A stretch of 64,000 bases of DNA from Phoenix dactylifera (GCF_009389715.1 NW_024067679.1:1034501-1098500); one strand, 5' to 3'; shown: positions 23,063 to 34,120, counted from the first letter of the stretch. The notes: generated from the letters alone by a model not told the origin. Made by a program: numbers and translations.

Positions 23063-23228
23063 ATCTGATTTTAACCCTAATCGAAATGTTTTTTCTTCAC
23101 TTCTATTTTCGGCCGCCACTGTTCCAAAACCCTAGAGTCGTCTCCGACCTCGTCTCCGACCCATTTTAGGTCCTTTCCCTCGAGTTTTCTTCCATTTTTC
23201 TTGTCCATTCCTCGGTTTTTAGGTCAAA

Positions 23229-24725
23229 ATGCCTAGAAAAGCCGTTGTCCCGAGCCGGAAGAGACCTCTCTCCGCGAGCGGCGCCGAGCGACGGTCCAAG
23301 GCACGAAACGAACCCGTGAGGCCACCACCTCCGGTTCCTTCCCTGCCTAGGCCGGTTCCCTCGCGTTCGTGCGCCGGGAAGGTAGTCTCTACCGGGAGGA
23401 AAGTCAACTTTGACTTCCTCTCCCGGAAAGGGTTCACCTTAGGGCATCACCTTAGGGCTCAGGGCTTAGAGTTCTTCAATTCATTAGACCTCCCTACCTA
23501 CCCAGGGTTAGTTAGGAAATTTTATGGGATTCTCGCACGAGGTAGCGGTGGTATCCAGGGAACCGTAGCGGGTGTCCCTATTTTTATCTCAGAGGACTTC
23601 ATTGCTCGAATCCTCCATCTCTCCCGAGAGGGAATTTTTTCCACTCATCTCCATGATAGGACAGAGGCCCTTACGACCATCTTAGGGAGCCCACCTCAAT
23701 CCCCTATAGAGGAGGTATTTGCAAATCAGCTTTCGGCTGAAATGCGGCTTCTCCTAAGTATCATTTCTAGGACTCTCTTCCCCAAAACTGGTAGGTTTGA
23801 CTTCATCTCTGAGAGAGACCTAGCACTGATGTTCCACATTCTCCAAGACACTCCCATCAACTTTCCCAAACTCATCGACAAATATATCTGTGAACCCCTA
23901 GATAAACCTAGGTTGAGTCTCCCATATGGCATGCTTTTCACACTTATTTTTAGGGAGTTAGAGGTACCTATCCCTAAAAAAGAACCCACACGCTCCCTTA
24001 GGTTCACTGATCACATAGGTGAGGGGACTCTCCACAGAATGGGGTTCCATAAAGTCGAGAATGTTTGGGTTAGGAAAATATCTTCATCCACACCATCCGA
24101 CCCTACCACTCATCACTCACCTAGTCCTGACCATGACCAGGACCACTACACAGCTCCTCCCACCTTTCCTTCCACTTCTGGTCCTTCATTCCCATCTACT
24201 TCAGCTGGACCATCTACAGCTCCACCACCTCAGCAACCTTTAGAAGTCCGGATCAGCACTGAGCAGTTCCGGGAGATAAGACAGGAGATTGTGAGGGAGC
24301 TGAGAGATGATTTATTGAGAGAGCTCCGAGGTCCACTGAGTGCTCCCTCCACTGACGTCGTTCCCTCCATAGCAGCAGTGTCCAAGATGGTAGCAGACCT
24401 GAAGGAGGAAATGTACAACATAAGGAGTCTAGTCCAAGGTCAATACTGGAGCCTTAGTGATATAAAGGATGACACGAGGAATATGCGAAATAGCATCAGA
24501 AAAGAGCTGGGTAGCCAAAGTCAAGGTACGGAAAGGCTTGCAAATGCCTTAATATCCAAACTTGACGCTACTCAGAAAAGTGTGACCCAGCTCACTGCGA
24601 TACAGTCTAGGGCCACCTCGGAGATCATCGAACAACTAGGGAACGTATCTGAGGGGATAAGCTTGGTCATGAAACATACTAGACTGAGTACGGGAGCCAC
24701 ATCCTCCACTACTAAAAAACCCTAG
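23229..24725 (+). CDS. Sirevirus extra ORF (envelope-like position), 498 residues, intact
   Basis: This ORF sits between pol and the 3' LTR, where Sireviruses carry a third gene often called envelope-like; its function is unknown. The product starts with a basic, proline-rich segment (residues 1-60). A globular region follows (residues 65-280; FLSRKGFTLGHHLRAQGLEF, LVRKFYGILARGSGGI, VPIFISEDFIARIL), resembling the domain annotated as putative plant transposon protein. Then comes a Pro/Ser/Thr-rich linker (about 285-340) and a charged, probably coiled-coil C-terminal region (FREIRQEIVRELRDDLLREL). I see no convincing signal peptide or transmembrane segment, so a fusion role is not supported. 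It has no stop or frameshift although gag and pol are broken. Confidence 0.8.
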   Translation: MPRKAVVPSRKRPLSASGAERRSKARNEPVRPPPPVPSLPRPVPSRSCAGKVVSTGRKVNFDFLSRKGFTLGHHLRAQGLEFFNSLDLPTYPGLVRKFYGILARGSGGIQGTVAGVPIFISEDFIARILHLSREGIFSTHLHDRTEALTTILGSPPQSPIEEVFANQLSAEMRLLLSIISRTLFPKTGRFDFISERDLALMFHILQDTPINFPKLIDKYICEPLDKPRLSLPYGMLFTLIFRELEVPIPKKEPTRSLRFTDHIGEGTLHRMGFHKVENVWVRKISSSTPSDPTTHHSPSPDHDQDHYTAPPTFPSTSGPSFPSTSAGPSTAPPPQQPLEVRISTEQFREIRQEIVRELRDDLLRELRGPLSAPSTDVVPSIAAVSKMVADLKEEMYNIRSLVQGQYWSLSDIKDDTRNMRNSIRKELGSQSQGTERLANALISKLDATQKSVTQLTAIQSRATSEIIEQLGNVSEGISLVMKHTRLSTGATSSTTKKP

Positions 24726-25426
24726 TGTATTTTTTTTTGATTTTATGATGTACAGTCCTTTGTGGACTTTTTCTGTTATGTATTTACATTTGTACTCAAT
24801 TTGACTTTAATACAATGAATAGAAATTTTCTTTCAAAACTATGCAAATTGACTTCTTATCTTTTTCTGTGTTTTGTGCCTTTTTGCTATGATGACAAAAA
24901 GGAAGAGAAAATATGATGATTTGAAATGTAAAGGAAATCACTAAAAAGAAAATCCTTAAAGCAAAAAATAATTTGTTCTTAGTGGATTCAATACCTCGAG
25001 GCTCATTATCTCTCTATTGGGGCTCCTCAAGGAGTAATCTCCAGAATCTATTCAAGGAATATTCAGAGATTAATTGAATCATACTCAAGAACAAATTATC
25101 AGATTTTTCCTCTGAAAGTAAGAATTTAAGCTCAATAGTCTCGAAAACTTAAACAAAATTGAATGCACATGTTGAGGGGGAGAATCTGAAATCTTAGGAA
25201 AGCAAATTCATTAGTCACATATAAGCCAAACAATTGATTGCATGATTTGAAGGCTTATATAATTCCAAATGAAAGGGGAAGCTTTAATTTCAGGATTTAC
25301 TGTTTCATACCTTTCAATTTTGGATAAATTAAATGACTAGACATTTGAATTCATTTCAAAACTTTACAATAAATCACCTGTTGGTTGAGCAATTCACTTT
25401 ACAAATACTCAATGTTTTGTCATCAT
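24726..25426 (+). other. 3' non-coding region of the Sirevirus-type element
   Basis: AT-rich sequence between the extra ORF stop and the purine tract. It contains no supported gene. Confidence 0.6.
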
Positions 25427-25441
25427 CAAAAAGGGGGAGAT
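25427..25441 (+). promoter_or_regulatory. Polypurine tract of the Sirevirus-type element
   Basis: AAAAAGGGGGAGA followed by TT, directly before the 3' LTR start at 25442, is the plus-strand primer site. Confidence 0.85.
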
Positions 25442-26452
25442 TGTGGAGTGATTGATTATACCCCTATTTGATTTTGATGAGCTCAAAATATTTGAATATA
25501 TTTAATGTTGTACTAATGAATTCAATCTAGTGTTTCAAGCAAATATATGTGAATTTATCTTTAAGAGCATCGAGCTTTGGTTCAAAGTCATTTGGCTAAG
25601 TTTTGAACTCAATTAAGCCAAAGTCTGAAGCTCGAGTCGACTCCAGAAGATTGCGAGTCGACTCTAAGTGTTTCAGAGGTTCCGGTACACTACGAGTCGA
25701 CTCCGACTGAGAACAGACAGAAGGACAGAAAGATGAATTTTAGATCCTGTCACCGAGTCGACTCCGAAGATTTTGAATCGACTCCGATGCTTGCTGAGTC
25801 AACTCCCGAAGGTTCCGAGTCGACTTCAGAGAATAACAGACAGAAAGATAGAGAAGTATTTTCTAGACCCTGTTACCGAGTCGACTCCAGAAGGATGCGA
25901 GTGGACTCCAACGTTTGGTGAGTCGACTCCTAAACATGCCAGAGTCGACTCTCAGAGGAAAGCAGACTGAAAGGCAGAAAACCAAACATAGTGACCCTGT
26001 GAACGAGTCGACTCCGACAATACGAGAGTCGACCCCAAGTCAGCCGAGTCGACCCCAACAAAGTGCAAGTCGACTCCGAGGCAGTTCAACTCGAAAGACA
26101 GAGGATCAGTTTTTCGGTCTCTGAGAGCCGAGTCAACTCCAAGATGATCCGAGTCGACTCGAGAGAGAAATGCAGAAAAATAAATCTCTGGAATCCTGAG
26201 AACGAGCCGTCTCCAAAATGTTGAGTCATCTCCAGATCTTGGCGAGTCGACTCCAGGGTTGGCCCGAGTCGACTCCGGGTCGGGACAATACTTTAATTCA
26301 AATCCTGAATAGTGGGCGAGTCGTCTCCAGTAAAGCATGAGTCGACTCCAGCAATAGCCGAGTCGACTCCAGATCGAGCGAGTCGACTCCGACCCCAACG
26401 GATACATTGTCAGGTGATGCAGACTGTGCAGAACGGCCATAAATCAATATCT
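25442..26452 (+). mobile_element. 3' LTR of the Sirevirus-type element, first part
   Basis: This part matches the 5' LTR from TGTGGAGTGATTG up to the sequence before TGTCTAACGG. It has about 280 bp more than the 5' LTR near 25576-25850, made of additional blocks with GAGTCGACTC copies. At 26453 the second copia element interrupts it; the LTR resumes at 32355. Confidence 0.92.
25633..26392. repeat. GAGTCGACTC palindrome array in the Sirevirus 3' LTR
   Basis: The array is longer than in the 5' LTR: many perfect copies of the palindrome and variants over 760 bp. A block of about 115-120 bp (CAGACAGAAAGATAGA-type sequence, then CCTGTTACCGAGTCGACTCC) recurs around 25710, 25840 and 25965, so the array grew by block duplication. 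Confidence 0.85.
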
Positions 26453-26529
26453 TGTTGGGGTATGTGGAGACCATTAGTAATGAAGAGAATTGAAGGAGAA
26501 TCAATTCTGCATAATTCTGTCTGGCGGAC

Positions 26530-26800
26530 TGTCGGAGTCGACTCGAGCTACAGTCGAGTCGACTCGGGAACAGTCGAGTCGACTCGGGAACAGTCGACTC
26601 GACCCGGGAGGAGAAAGGCCAGAAGACCGAGAAAACCATGTTTCTGTCTGGACTGTCAGAATCGACTCGAGCTACAGTCGAGTCGACTCGAAGCATCGTC
26701 GAGTCGACTCGAGCTACAGTCGAGTCGACCCTAGATCGTGCCAGTTTTGTCCAGACGTGCCAGAGTCGACTCGAACCACAGCCGAGTCGACTCGGGCTCG
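26530..26800. repeat. GAGTCGACTCG array in the nested copia LTR, about 20-21-bp phase
   Basis: About seven perfect copies of GAGTCGACTC and three variants lie 80 to 350 bp upstream of the TATA box. Neighbouring copies are separated by short spacers such as AGCTACAGTC and GGAACAGTC, giving a repeat step of 20-21 bp, close to two turns of the DNA helix. Confidence 0.9.
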
Positions 26801-26878
26801 CGGAAAATCGTACGGACGATTTTTTTTTGGTGTTTTTTGGTAGCATTTCGACGGCTATGATCATCTGAAGGTCTTGAG

Positions 26879-26889
26879 ACTATATATAG
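26879..26889 (+). promoter_or_regulatory. TATA box of the nested copia 5' LTR
   Basis: CTATATATAGG lies about 80 bp after the last palindrome. It is repeated at 31838-31848 in the 3' LTR. Confidence 0.75.
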
Positions 26890-27397
26890 GACTCATGAGA
26901 GCCCTAGGAGTAGTGAGATTCAAGGATATTTTGAGAGAGACTCTTGTTTTTGTGCGGCTAGGGTTATAAAGAAGAAGAGGATTGGGATCCTACTTCTTGT
27001 GCAAAGGGATTCTATGTGAATCTCTTGTAGAGCGATCGCGTGTGATCGTTCGGGTGTGTGCTATCTCTGTAATCTGTTCATCCTAATTGAGATTTGGAGC
27101 GGTGGAGGACGTAGGCTACTTGTAGCCGAATCTCGTTACATCTTTGTGTTTGCTTTGCTATTTTCTTCCTATTTCTTCTTCCTTTGGTTTGATAATCCGC
27201 TGCGGTGCTCAAGTGTTTTACCCTATTGATACCACGGGGTAATCTTTTGCCCTTCGTAGTGGAAGGGAAGCGGTGATCCTTGAGTCCGGTGTCGAGGGAG
27301 CGAGAGAGTGCTTATCCGTTTGCTTCTCTCTTTGCTTGTCCGACGTTGGTGGTTGTACCGGTGTGAGTGGGTTCCGGTGCAGGTCGCCGCCAACAAG

Positions 27398-27409
27398 TGG
27401 TATCAGAGC
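27398..27409 (+). promoter_or_regulatory. Primer-binding site for initiator tRNA-Met (nested copia)
   Basis: TGGTATCAGAGC begins two bases after the 5' LTR end. Confidence 0.93.
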
Positions 27410-27424
27410 TATTGGTATTCTACA

Positions 27425-30400
27425 ATGGCGGATGAAGGGAAGTTGCGAATTGAGAAGTTCAATGGCACGAACTTCGAATTTTGGAAGATGCAAATAGAGG
27501 ATTATCTTTACCAGAAGGATCTCTATTTACCTCTTGGAGGTAGAGCGAAGAAACCAGAGAAGATGTCCGATGAAGACTGGAAGGTCCTCGATCGGAAGAC
27601 GCTCGGCACCATTAGATTGTCACTTGCATCCCAAGTGGCATTCAACATCAAAAACGAGAAGATGACGATGGAGTTGATGGCAATATTGTCGCGGATGTAC
27701 GAGAAACCCTCAGCATCAAACAAGGTATTTCTCATGAAGAGGTTGTTTAATCTTCGTATGAAAAATGGCGGCAGCGTAGCAGAATACCTCAATGAGTTCA
27801 ATGGACTCACGGCCCAGTTGGAGTCAGTGGAGATTAGTTTTGACGATGAGATTCGGGCATTGCTAATCCTCTCCGGACTGCCTGATAGCTAGGAGGGCCT
27901 GGTGATGGCGGTGAGCAACTCTTCGGCGACGGGGAAGTTGATCTTTGATGACGTTGTGGGAGTGCTTCTGAGTGAAGAAGCAAGAAGAAAATCTTCTGGA
28001 GCTACGGAGTCGTCTGGAAGTGCACTAAACATCTCTAACCGGGGAAGACAAAAGAAGGACGGTCGATTTCGAAGCGACTCGAAGTCGAGATCCAGCAGGT
28101 CTCGAGCACCTCAGAACAAGGGAGCGAAGTGCTGGAACTGCGGGAAGATGGGGCACTTTAGGAGGGACTGCAAATCTCCTAAAGGGAAGCAAGGCGACCA
28201 CACCGAAGGAGTCAGCAAGGATCTGGCAAATCTTGCTGAAAACGGTGACATGGATGCCCTCGTTCTATCTTTATCTACCGGTGACGAGTCTTGGGTGATA
28301 GACTCGGGCGCGTCTTTCCATGCTACATCCCAACGGAAGCTTCTTGGAGGATATGAGAAGGGAGACTTCGACAAAGTCTACTTAGGGGATGGAGAGCCTT
28401 GCACCATACAAGGAAGGGGAAGCGCGGAAGTGAAGTTGATTTCTGGATCTTCACTTGAGCTTGAGAACGTACGGCACGTGCCTCAACTGCAGAGGAATCT
28501 GATTTCTGTTGGACAGTTGGCGAGCCAGGGGTACAAGACTATTTTCACAGTTGATCAGTGGAAGATATCCAGGGGTTCGTTGATGGTGGCTAGTGGCAAG
28601 AAGGTTGGGACACTTTATATCGCCAACGGCACGGAAAACTCTATTGGAGTTGCTGCAGCAGATGTGGATGCCAAGTTATGGCATTGCAGACTTGGGCACA
28701 TGAGTTATCAGGGACTGGAGGTGATGCACCAGTTGGGAAAGCTGCAGGGTCTCAGGAGTGTTGAGGTGGACTTCTATGAGGATTGTATTCTCGGAAGGCA
28801 GAAGCGTGTTTCATTCAACAAAGAAGGTAAACCTCGGAAGCAAGAAAAGCTAGATCTCGTGCACACGGACGTGTGGGGGCCTGCACCGGTTTCTTCCATT
28901 GGTGGATCTCAGTACTATGTTACTTTTATTGATGATGCTACCAGGAAGCTTTGGGTGTTCTTCTTGAAGCACAAGTCAGATGTATTTGGGGTCTTTAGGA
29001 GATGGCAGGCAATGGTAGAACTCGAGACAGGAAGGAGGTTAAAATGCCTGAGATCAGACAACGGTGGTGAGTATTGTAGCAGGGAGTTTGAGGACTACTG
29101 TGCAGAGGCTGGGATCGTCAGGCAGAGGATAGTTCCAGGGACACCATAACAAAATGGAGTTGCTGAAAGGATGAACAGAACAATTAATGAGCGTGCCAGG
29201 AGTATGAGGATACATGCTGGATTGCCACAGCAGTTTTGGGCGGAAGCAGTTAACACTGCTGCCTACTTGATCAACAGAGGGCCATCAAAGAAACTTGAAT
29301 TTGGAATTCCTGAGGAAGCATGGACAGCGAAGAAGATTGATTTGGCGCACTTACGAGTATTCGATTGTACCAGTTATGTCCATGTTGATTCCAATCAAAG
29401 AAGCAAACTAGACGCCAAATCAAAGAAGTGCATTTTCGTTGGATACGGAGGTCAACAGTTTGGGTATCAGTTTTGGGATCCCGAACACAGGAAGATCATT
29501 CGTAGTAATGATGTGGTATTTAATGAGAAAATGCAGCAGAGCACTGAATCAGAAACAAAATCTATTGAGCCGTGTTTTGTGGATCCTGAAGAGGAGTCTA
29601 CAAATTCTGGTCAGAAGACTCAGTCAGAGCAAGAACCAAAAGTATTGGCACCCTCTCCACAACTAAAAAGGTCCACTCGTAGTACTCATGGGAAGCCTCC
29701 TCAAAGGTATGATAGGACTCTTAGTTATTTGCTGCTCACAGATAATGGCGAACCTGAATGCTTCACGGAGGCATTGGAGGTTGATACCAGGAAGGAGTGG
29801 GAGTTGGCCATGGATGATGAGATGGAGTCATTGGAGCAGAATCAAACGTGGGATTTGGTGGATCTGCCCAAGGGGAAGAAAGCACTGTCAAACAAATGGG
29901 TTTACAGGCTGAAGGAAGAGCAGAATGGGAAGAAACGGTACAAGGCCAGGCTGGTTGTAAAAGAATTTCAGCAGAGAGCAGGTATCGACTTCACGGAGAT
30001 CTTTTCTCCTGTAGTCAAGATGAGTTCTATTCGGGCGGTGCTGAGCATGGTGGCAGTAGAGAATCTTCACTTAGAGCAGCTTGATGTGAAGACAGCTTTT
30101 CTTCACGGAGATCTCGATGAGGAGATATATATGCAGCAGCCGGAGGGATACATTGCAGCTGGCACGGGTGACTTGGTTTGCAAATTGAAGAAAAGCCTCT
30201 ATGGTTTGAAACAGGCACCCAGGCAATGGTATCTCAAGTTCGATAGTTACATGCTTGAGATAGGATACAGGAGATGTCAGGAGGATCACTGTTGCTACTT
30301 CCGGGACTTCGGTACATCTTATATTATCTTGCTATTATATGTTGATGACATGTTAGTTGCAGGAGCTAGCATGCATGAGATTGCAAAATTGAAGCTGAAG

Positions 30401-31300
30401 CTGTCAAGAAAATTTGCAATGAAGGATCTAGGAGCAGCGAAACAGATCCTTGGGATGCGGATCAGCAGAGATAGGTCTAAACATATCCTCAGACTATCTC
30501 AGGCGGAGTACATCAGCCGAGTTCTCAAGAGATTCTGCATGGAGGGTGCCAAACCTGTTGGCACACCACTAGGTGCCCACTTAAAGCTTTCAAAAGGACA
30601 AAGTCCGAAGACGCGGGTGGAGGAGCTCAATATGTCAAAAATCCCGTATGCATCGGCGGTGGGGAGCTTGATGTACGCTATGGTCTGTACGAGACCTGAC
30701 ATTGCTCAAGCAGTGGGAGTTGTGAGTCGCTTTATGAGCTGCCCAGGCTTGGAGCATTGGCGTGCGGTCAAATGGATACTGAGGTATCTGAGAGGCACGG
30801 AGTACATGTCATTGTGCTATGGAGGTTCTGAGATCCGGTTACAGGGCTTTGTGGACTCAGAAATGGCAGGGGACTTGGACGGCAGGAGGAGCACGACAGG
30901 GTACTTGTTCACCTTGGGCAGTAGAGCCGTCAGTTGGATTTTCAGGTTGCAACCAGTTGTTGCATTGTCGACTACGGAGTCGGAGTATGTGGCAGCCACA
31001 GAGGCGTGCAAAGAACTAATATGGCTTCAGGGCTTGATGAAGGAGCTTGGGAAGGAGCAGAAGGATTGCATGTTATATTCAGATAGTCAAAGTGCAATTC
31101 ATCTGGCAAAGAATTCAGCTTTCCATTCAAGGACGAAGCATATTGACATACGGTACCACTTTGTGAGGTCATTGCTCGAGCAGGGACTCGTCAAGTTGGA
31201 GAAGATTCATACAAGTTAGAATCCTGCAGATATGTTGACGAAGGTCGTCACGGTGGAGAAGCTGAGGAGTTGTTCAGCTTCTGCTGGTCTTCATACTTAA
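27425..31300 (+). pseudogene. Gag-pol polyprotein of the nested copia element, three stop codons
   Basis: One frame runs from the start codon at 27425 to 31300. In order it has gag (FNGTNFEFWKMQIEDYL), a zinc knuckle near 28130 (CWNCGKMGHFRRDC), the protease DSGASFHATS near 28300, the integrase zinc region (LWHCRLGHMSYQGL) and core (HTDVWGP, SDNGGEY), the reverse transcriptase (QLDVKTAFLHG near 30080, YVDDMLVAG near 30340) and RNase H (GFVDSEMAGDLDGRRSTTG, STTESEYVAATEA). Stops lie at 27890-27892 (TAG where tryptophan is expected), 29147-29149 (TAA where glutamine is expected) and 31217-31219 (TAG where lysine is expected). There is no frameshift, which fits a young copy. Confidence 0.92.
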
Positions 31301-31400
31301 AGACGTTGAGGAGGCATCGTACCTATCTCACTAGGATGATTCAGTTTCAGTGGGAGCACAGAGGAGAGCCAAGTAACAAGAGGATATACCCAAGGTCTCC

Positions 31401-31411
31401 AAGTGGGAGAT
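31401..31411 (+). promoter_or_regulatory. Polypurine tract of the nested copia element
   Basis: AAGTGGGAGAT, directly before the 3' LTR. Confidence 0.8.
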
Positions 31412-32354
31412 TGTTGGGGTATGTGGAGACCATTGGTGATCAAGAGAATTGAAGGAGAATCAATTCTGCATAATTCTGTCTGGCGGACTGTCGGAGTCGA
31501 CTCGAGCTATAGTCGAGTCGACTCGGGAACAGTCGAGTCGACTCGGGAACAGTCGAGTCGACCCGGGAGGAGAAAGGCCAGAAGATCGAGAAAACCATGT
31601 TTCTGTCTGGACTGTCAGAGTCGACTCGAGCTACAGTCGAGTCGACTCGAAGCATCGTCGAGTCGACTCGAGCTACAGTCGAGTCGACCCTAGATCGTGC
31701 CAGTTTTGTCCAGACGTGCCAGAGTCGACTCGAACCACAGCCGAGTCGACTCGGGCTCGCGGAAAATCGTACGGACGATTTTCTTTTGGTGTTTTTTGGT
31801 AGCGTTTCGACGGCTATGATCATCTGAAGGTCTTGAGACTATATATAGGACTCATGAGAGCCCTAGGAGTAGTGAGATTCAAGGATATTTTGAGAGAGAC
31901 TCTTGTTTTTGTGCGGCTAGGGTTATAGAGAAGAAGAGGATTGGGATCCTACTTCTTGTGCAAAGGGATTCTGTGTGAATCTCTTGTAGAGCGATCGCGT
32001 GTGATCGTTCGGGTGTGTGCTATCTCTGTAATCTGTTCATCCTAATTGAGATTTGGAGTGGTGGAGGACGTAGGCTACTTGTAGCCGAACCTCGTTACAT
32101 CTTTGTGTTTACTTTGCTATTTTCTTCCTATTTCTTCTTCCTTTGGTTTGATAATCCGCTGCGGTGCTCAAGTGTTTTACCCTATTGATACCACGGGGTA
32201 ATCTTTTGCCCTTCGTAGTGGAAGCGAAGCGGTGATCCTTGAGTCCGGTGTCGAGGGAGCGAGAGAGTGCTTATCCGTTTGCTTCTCTCTTTACTTGTCC
32301 GACGTTGGTGGCTGTACCGGTGTGAGTGGGTTCCGGTGCAGGTCGCTGCCAACA
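31412..32354 (+). mobile_element. 3' LTR of the nested copia element
   Basis: It has the same length (943 bp), palindrome array (31489-31759) and TATA box as the 5' LTR. Most differences are single transitions. Confidence 0.95.
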
Positions 32355-33180
32355 TGTCTAACGGCTATTTTTCAAAAGAGACTATTTAAATAGCCAAAGT
32401 AAACAATAATAGACATCAAGAGAGCTATTCCATTCAAGTAAAAAGGATTTTCCACCTATCAAAAGTTCTCAAGAGTAAATACAAGCAAAAGAAGGAAGAG
32501 GTGCATTCAACTCCATCCGACAAGCACTTCCTTCGCTTTCAAGGCTCTCCTACTGTCCTCAAATCTCCAGTACTTTCCAGAGGAGACCCAGAAATCGAGA
32601 AGCCCCAACTTCCCATTCCAAAATCTGTTTGAGGGCTTCTAACCTTTACTTTGCATTTATTGTTTATCACATCTGCTTGTTTAGAAGCTTTCTAAGTGAA
32701 ATCCCAAACACTTTTTTTTACTTGATTCAATCAGGAGATTGAATCAAGGGTTGTAAGGTTAGTTGGTGAGCCGAAGTTAAAACCAACGGTGTAAGGGTTT
32801 GATTGTGATCCTGGAAAAACAATTGGGTGGTTCTAGTCGGTGAGCCTATGAAAACCGTCCGAGTTCGTTGTGATCTCGCGAAAACAACAAGTTGGGTTGT
32901 GAACTTGTAAAACAACCGGCTGTAATCCAAGAGATTATAGTGAACTCCCAAGTGAAGCTTGGGGAGTGGACGTAGGAGCAAGGATTAGCTCCGAACCACT
33001 ATAAACTGGTTTGTGTTTGTATTGGCTGCTGTCCTCTCTCTCTCTTCATTCACTTCATCTAGTAACTTAACTAATTTACTTGCAACAGATTTAGTTAATT
33101 ACTAATCATAGTTTTTAATTGGTCGAGAATTAATCCAAACCCAATTCATCCCCCCTCTTGGGTTGTCATCTTGGGCAACA
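32355..33180 (+). mobile_element. 3' LTR of the Sirevirus-type element, second part
   Basis: It resumes at TGTCTAACGG and matches 15835-16660 to the common end TTGGGCAACA, followed by the CCTAG duplication. At the start of this part several differences from the 5' LTR are G in the 5' copy and A here, the pattern of methylated-cytosine decay. Confidence 0.93.
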
Positions 33181-33185
33181 CCTAG

Positions 33186-34120
33186 GGTGACTCTTGAAGA
33201 GACCAGAAAATCCATGTGAAAAGCATGTCAAGCGGCTCCCAATATTTTTTCCTTATCAGCATATGGAGTTCCATTGACTCTTATTTTGCAATCTTGTGAT
33301 AGTAAAATTTGGGTTACGAATTGTATATCTTGACTCAAGATATTCTTCTCTTCGGAAAATCTGTGATTTGAAGTAAGTCTATATATTAAATTCAAAATGC
33401 AAACCTTTATGACAAAAATTTGTGGGCATAGATGCTAAATTTTGAGCTATGACGGTTGCGAAAAATATAGTGGAAGTCCAACGCAAAGAAATAGTATTGG
33501 AACAACGTCAAATCCGATGACGCCATGATATTTAGAATCTTTGAATATTACATTACATGTTTTCATTATATTTTAATTATAAGTTGTGGCAAACATGGAA
33601 TGAGACAAATTTTCCGGGTAATCACATCAAGAAAATTCTATTGCTGACATATTTATTTATTTTATGTTAGACAATTAGACAGTTGCTGTAAATCATGAAA
33701 ATGTAGAAGAAAACATTGAGTTAATGGGCAACCACATTATTTTTCTAGAGGGGCAGAACAAGGGGATCAAGAGACTGCGCTAATTATAGCAGTTATTTAC
33801 GAATATGATTACAGACAATATAATTGGGATGTACAAAAAGAAAACATATCCATAAACTGTACAGAATAGTTAATTTTTGCATAGCTAATGAATACTACCT
33901 TTTGGTAGTAAGTACAAATCCAGTATATTTCTTTGGATACTTTTCCTCTATTAGGCTTCTCTTATCAACAACAATCAAAAAGAAACATATCTTACAAATT
34001 TAAGCAGAATAATAATAAATAATAAGACTAATTATCCAATTTCCTTTCTATACATGCCTATCTTTATACCTCTTCAATTAGTTGATCTTTCTTTGACATC
34101 TTTCTAGATAAAAGTTATGA
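33186..34120. other. End of the older Sirevirus-like LTR fragment, then AT-rich spacer
   Basis: The first part, roughly to 33260, continues the minus-strand LTR fragment of 14340-15105 across the insertion. The rest is AT-rich and shows no gene or recognisable element. Confidence 0.45.

Larger units (their letters stand above)
26453..27395 (+). mobile_element. 5' LTR of the nested copia element
   Basis: It starts TGTTGGGGTATG and ends GCCGCCAACA. A palindrome array lies at 26530-26800, CTATATATAGG at 26879-26889 is a good TATA box, and the transcript start region follows. Confidence 0.95.
26453..32354 (+). mobile_element. Young Ty1/copia element nested in the Sirevirus 3' LTR
   Basis: Two 943-bp LTRs (26453-27395 and 31412-32354) differ at about 18 positions by eye. 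The target duplication is TGTCT (32355-32359), with the left copy changed to TATCT (26448-26452). The element has a tRNA-Met primer site, a single gag-pol frame and a purine tract. Copia order is shown by integrase before reverse transcriptase. The gag-pol resembles the Tork/Tnt1 group, but this is tentative. Confidence 0.95.
15111..33180 (+). mobile_element. Sirevirus-type Ty1/copia element with two nested insertions
   Basis: The element is bounded by LTRs that start TGTGGAGTGA (15111 and 25442) and end TTGGGCAACA (16660 and 33180), and by a 5-bp target duplication CCTAG at 15106-15110 and 33181-33185. The order is LTR, tRNA-Met primer site, gag, protease-integrase-reverse transcriptase-RNase H, an extra ORF, purine tract, LTR. 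The large gag with coiled coil, the WYLDSGCSRHMTGD protease motif and the extra ORF are Sirevirus (SIRE) features. A CACTA transposon (20563-22077) and a second copia element (26453-32354) are inserted in it; without them the element is about 10.6 kb. Gag and pol are broken. Confidence 0.92.

Noticed and set aside
25952..26864. Open frames on both strands rich in VDS, EST and SRL repeats (also 31403-31827)
   Set aside because: They are translations of the GAGTCGACTC arrays; opposite strands read alike because the motif is a palindrome.
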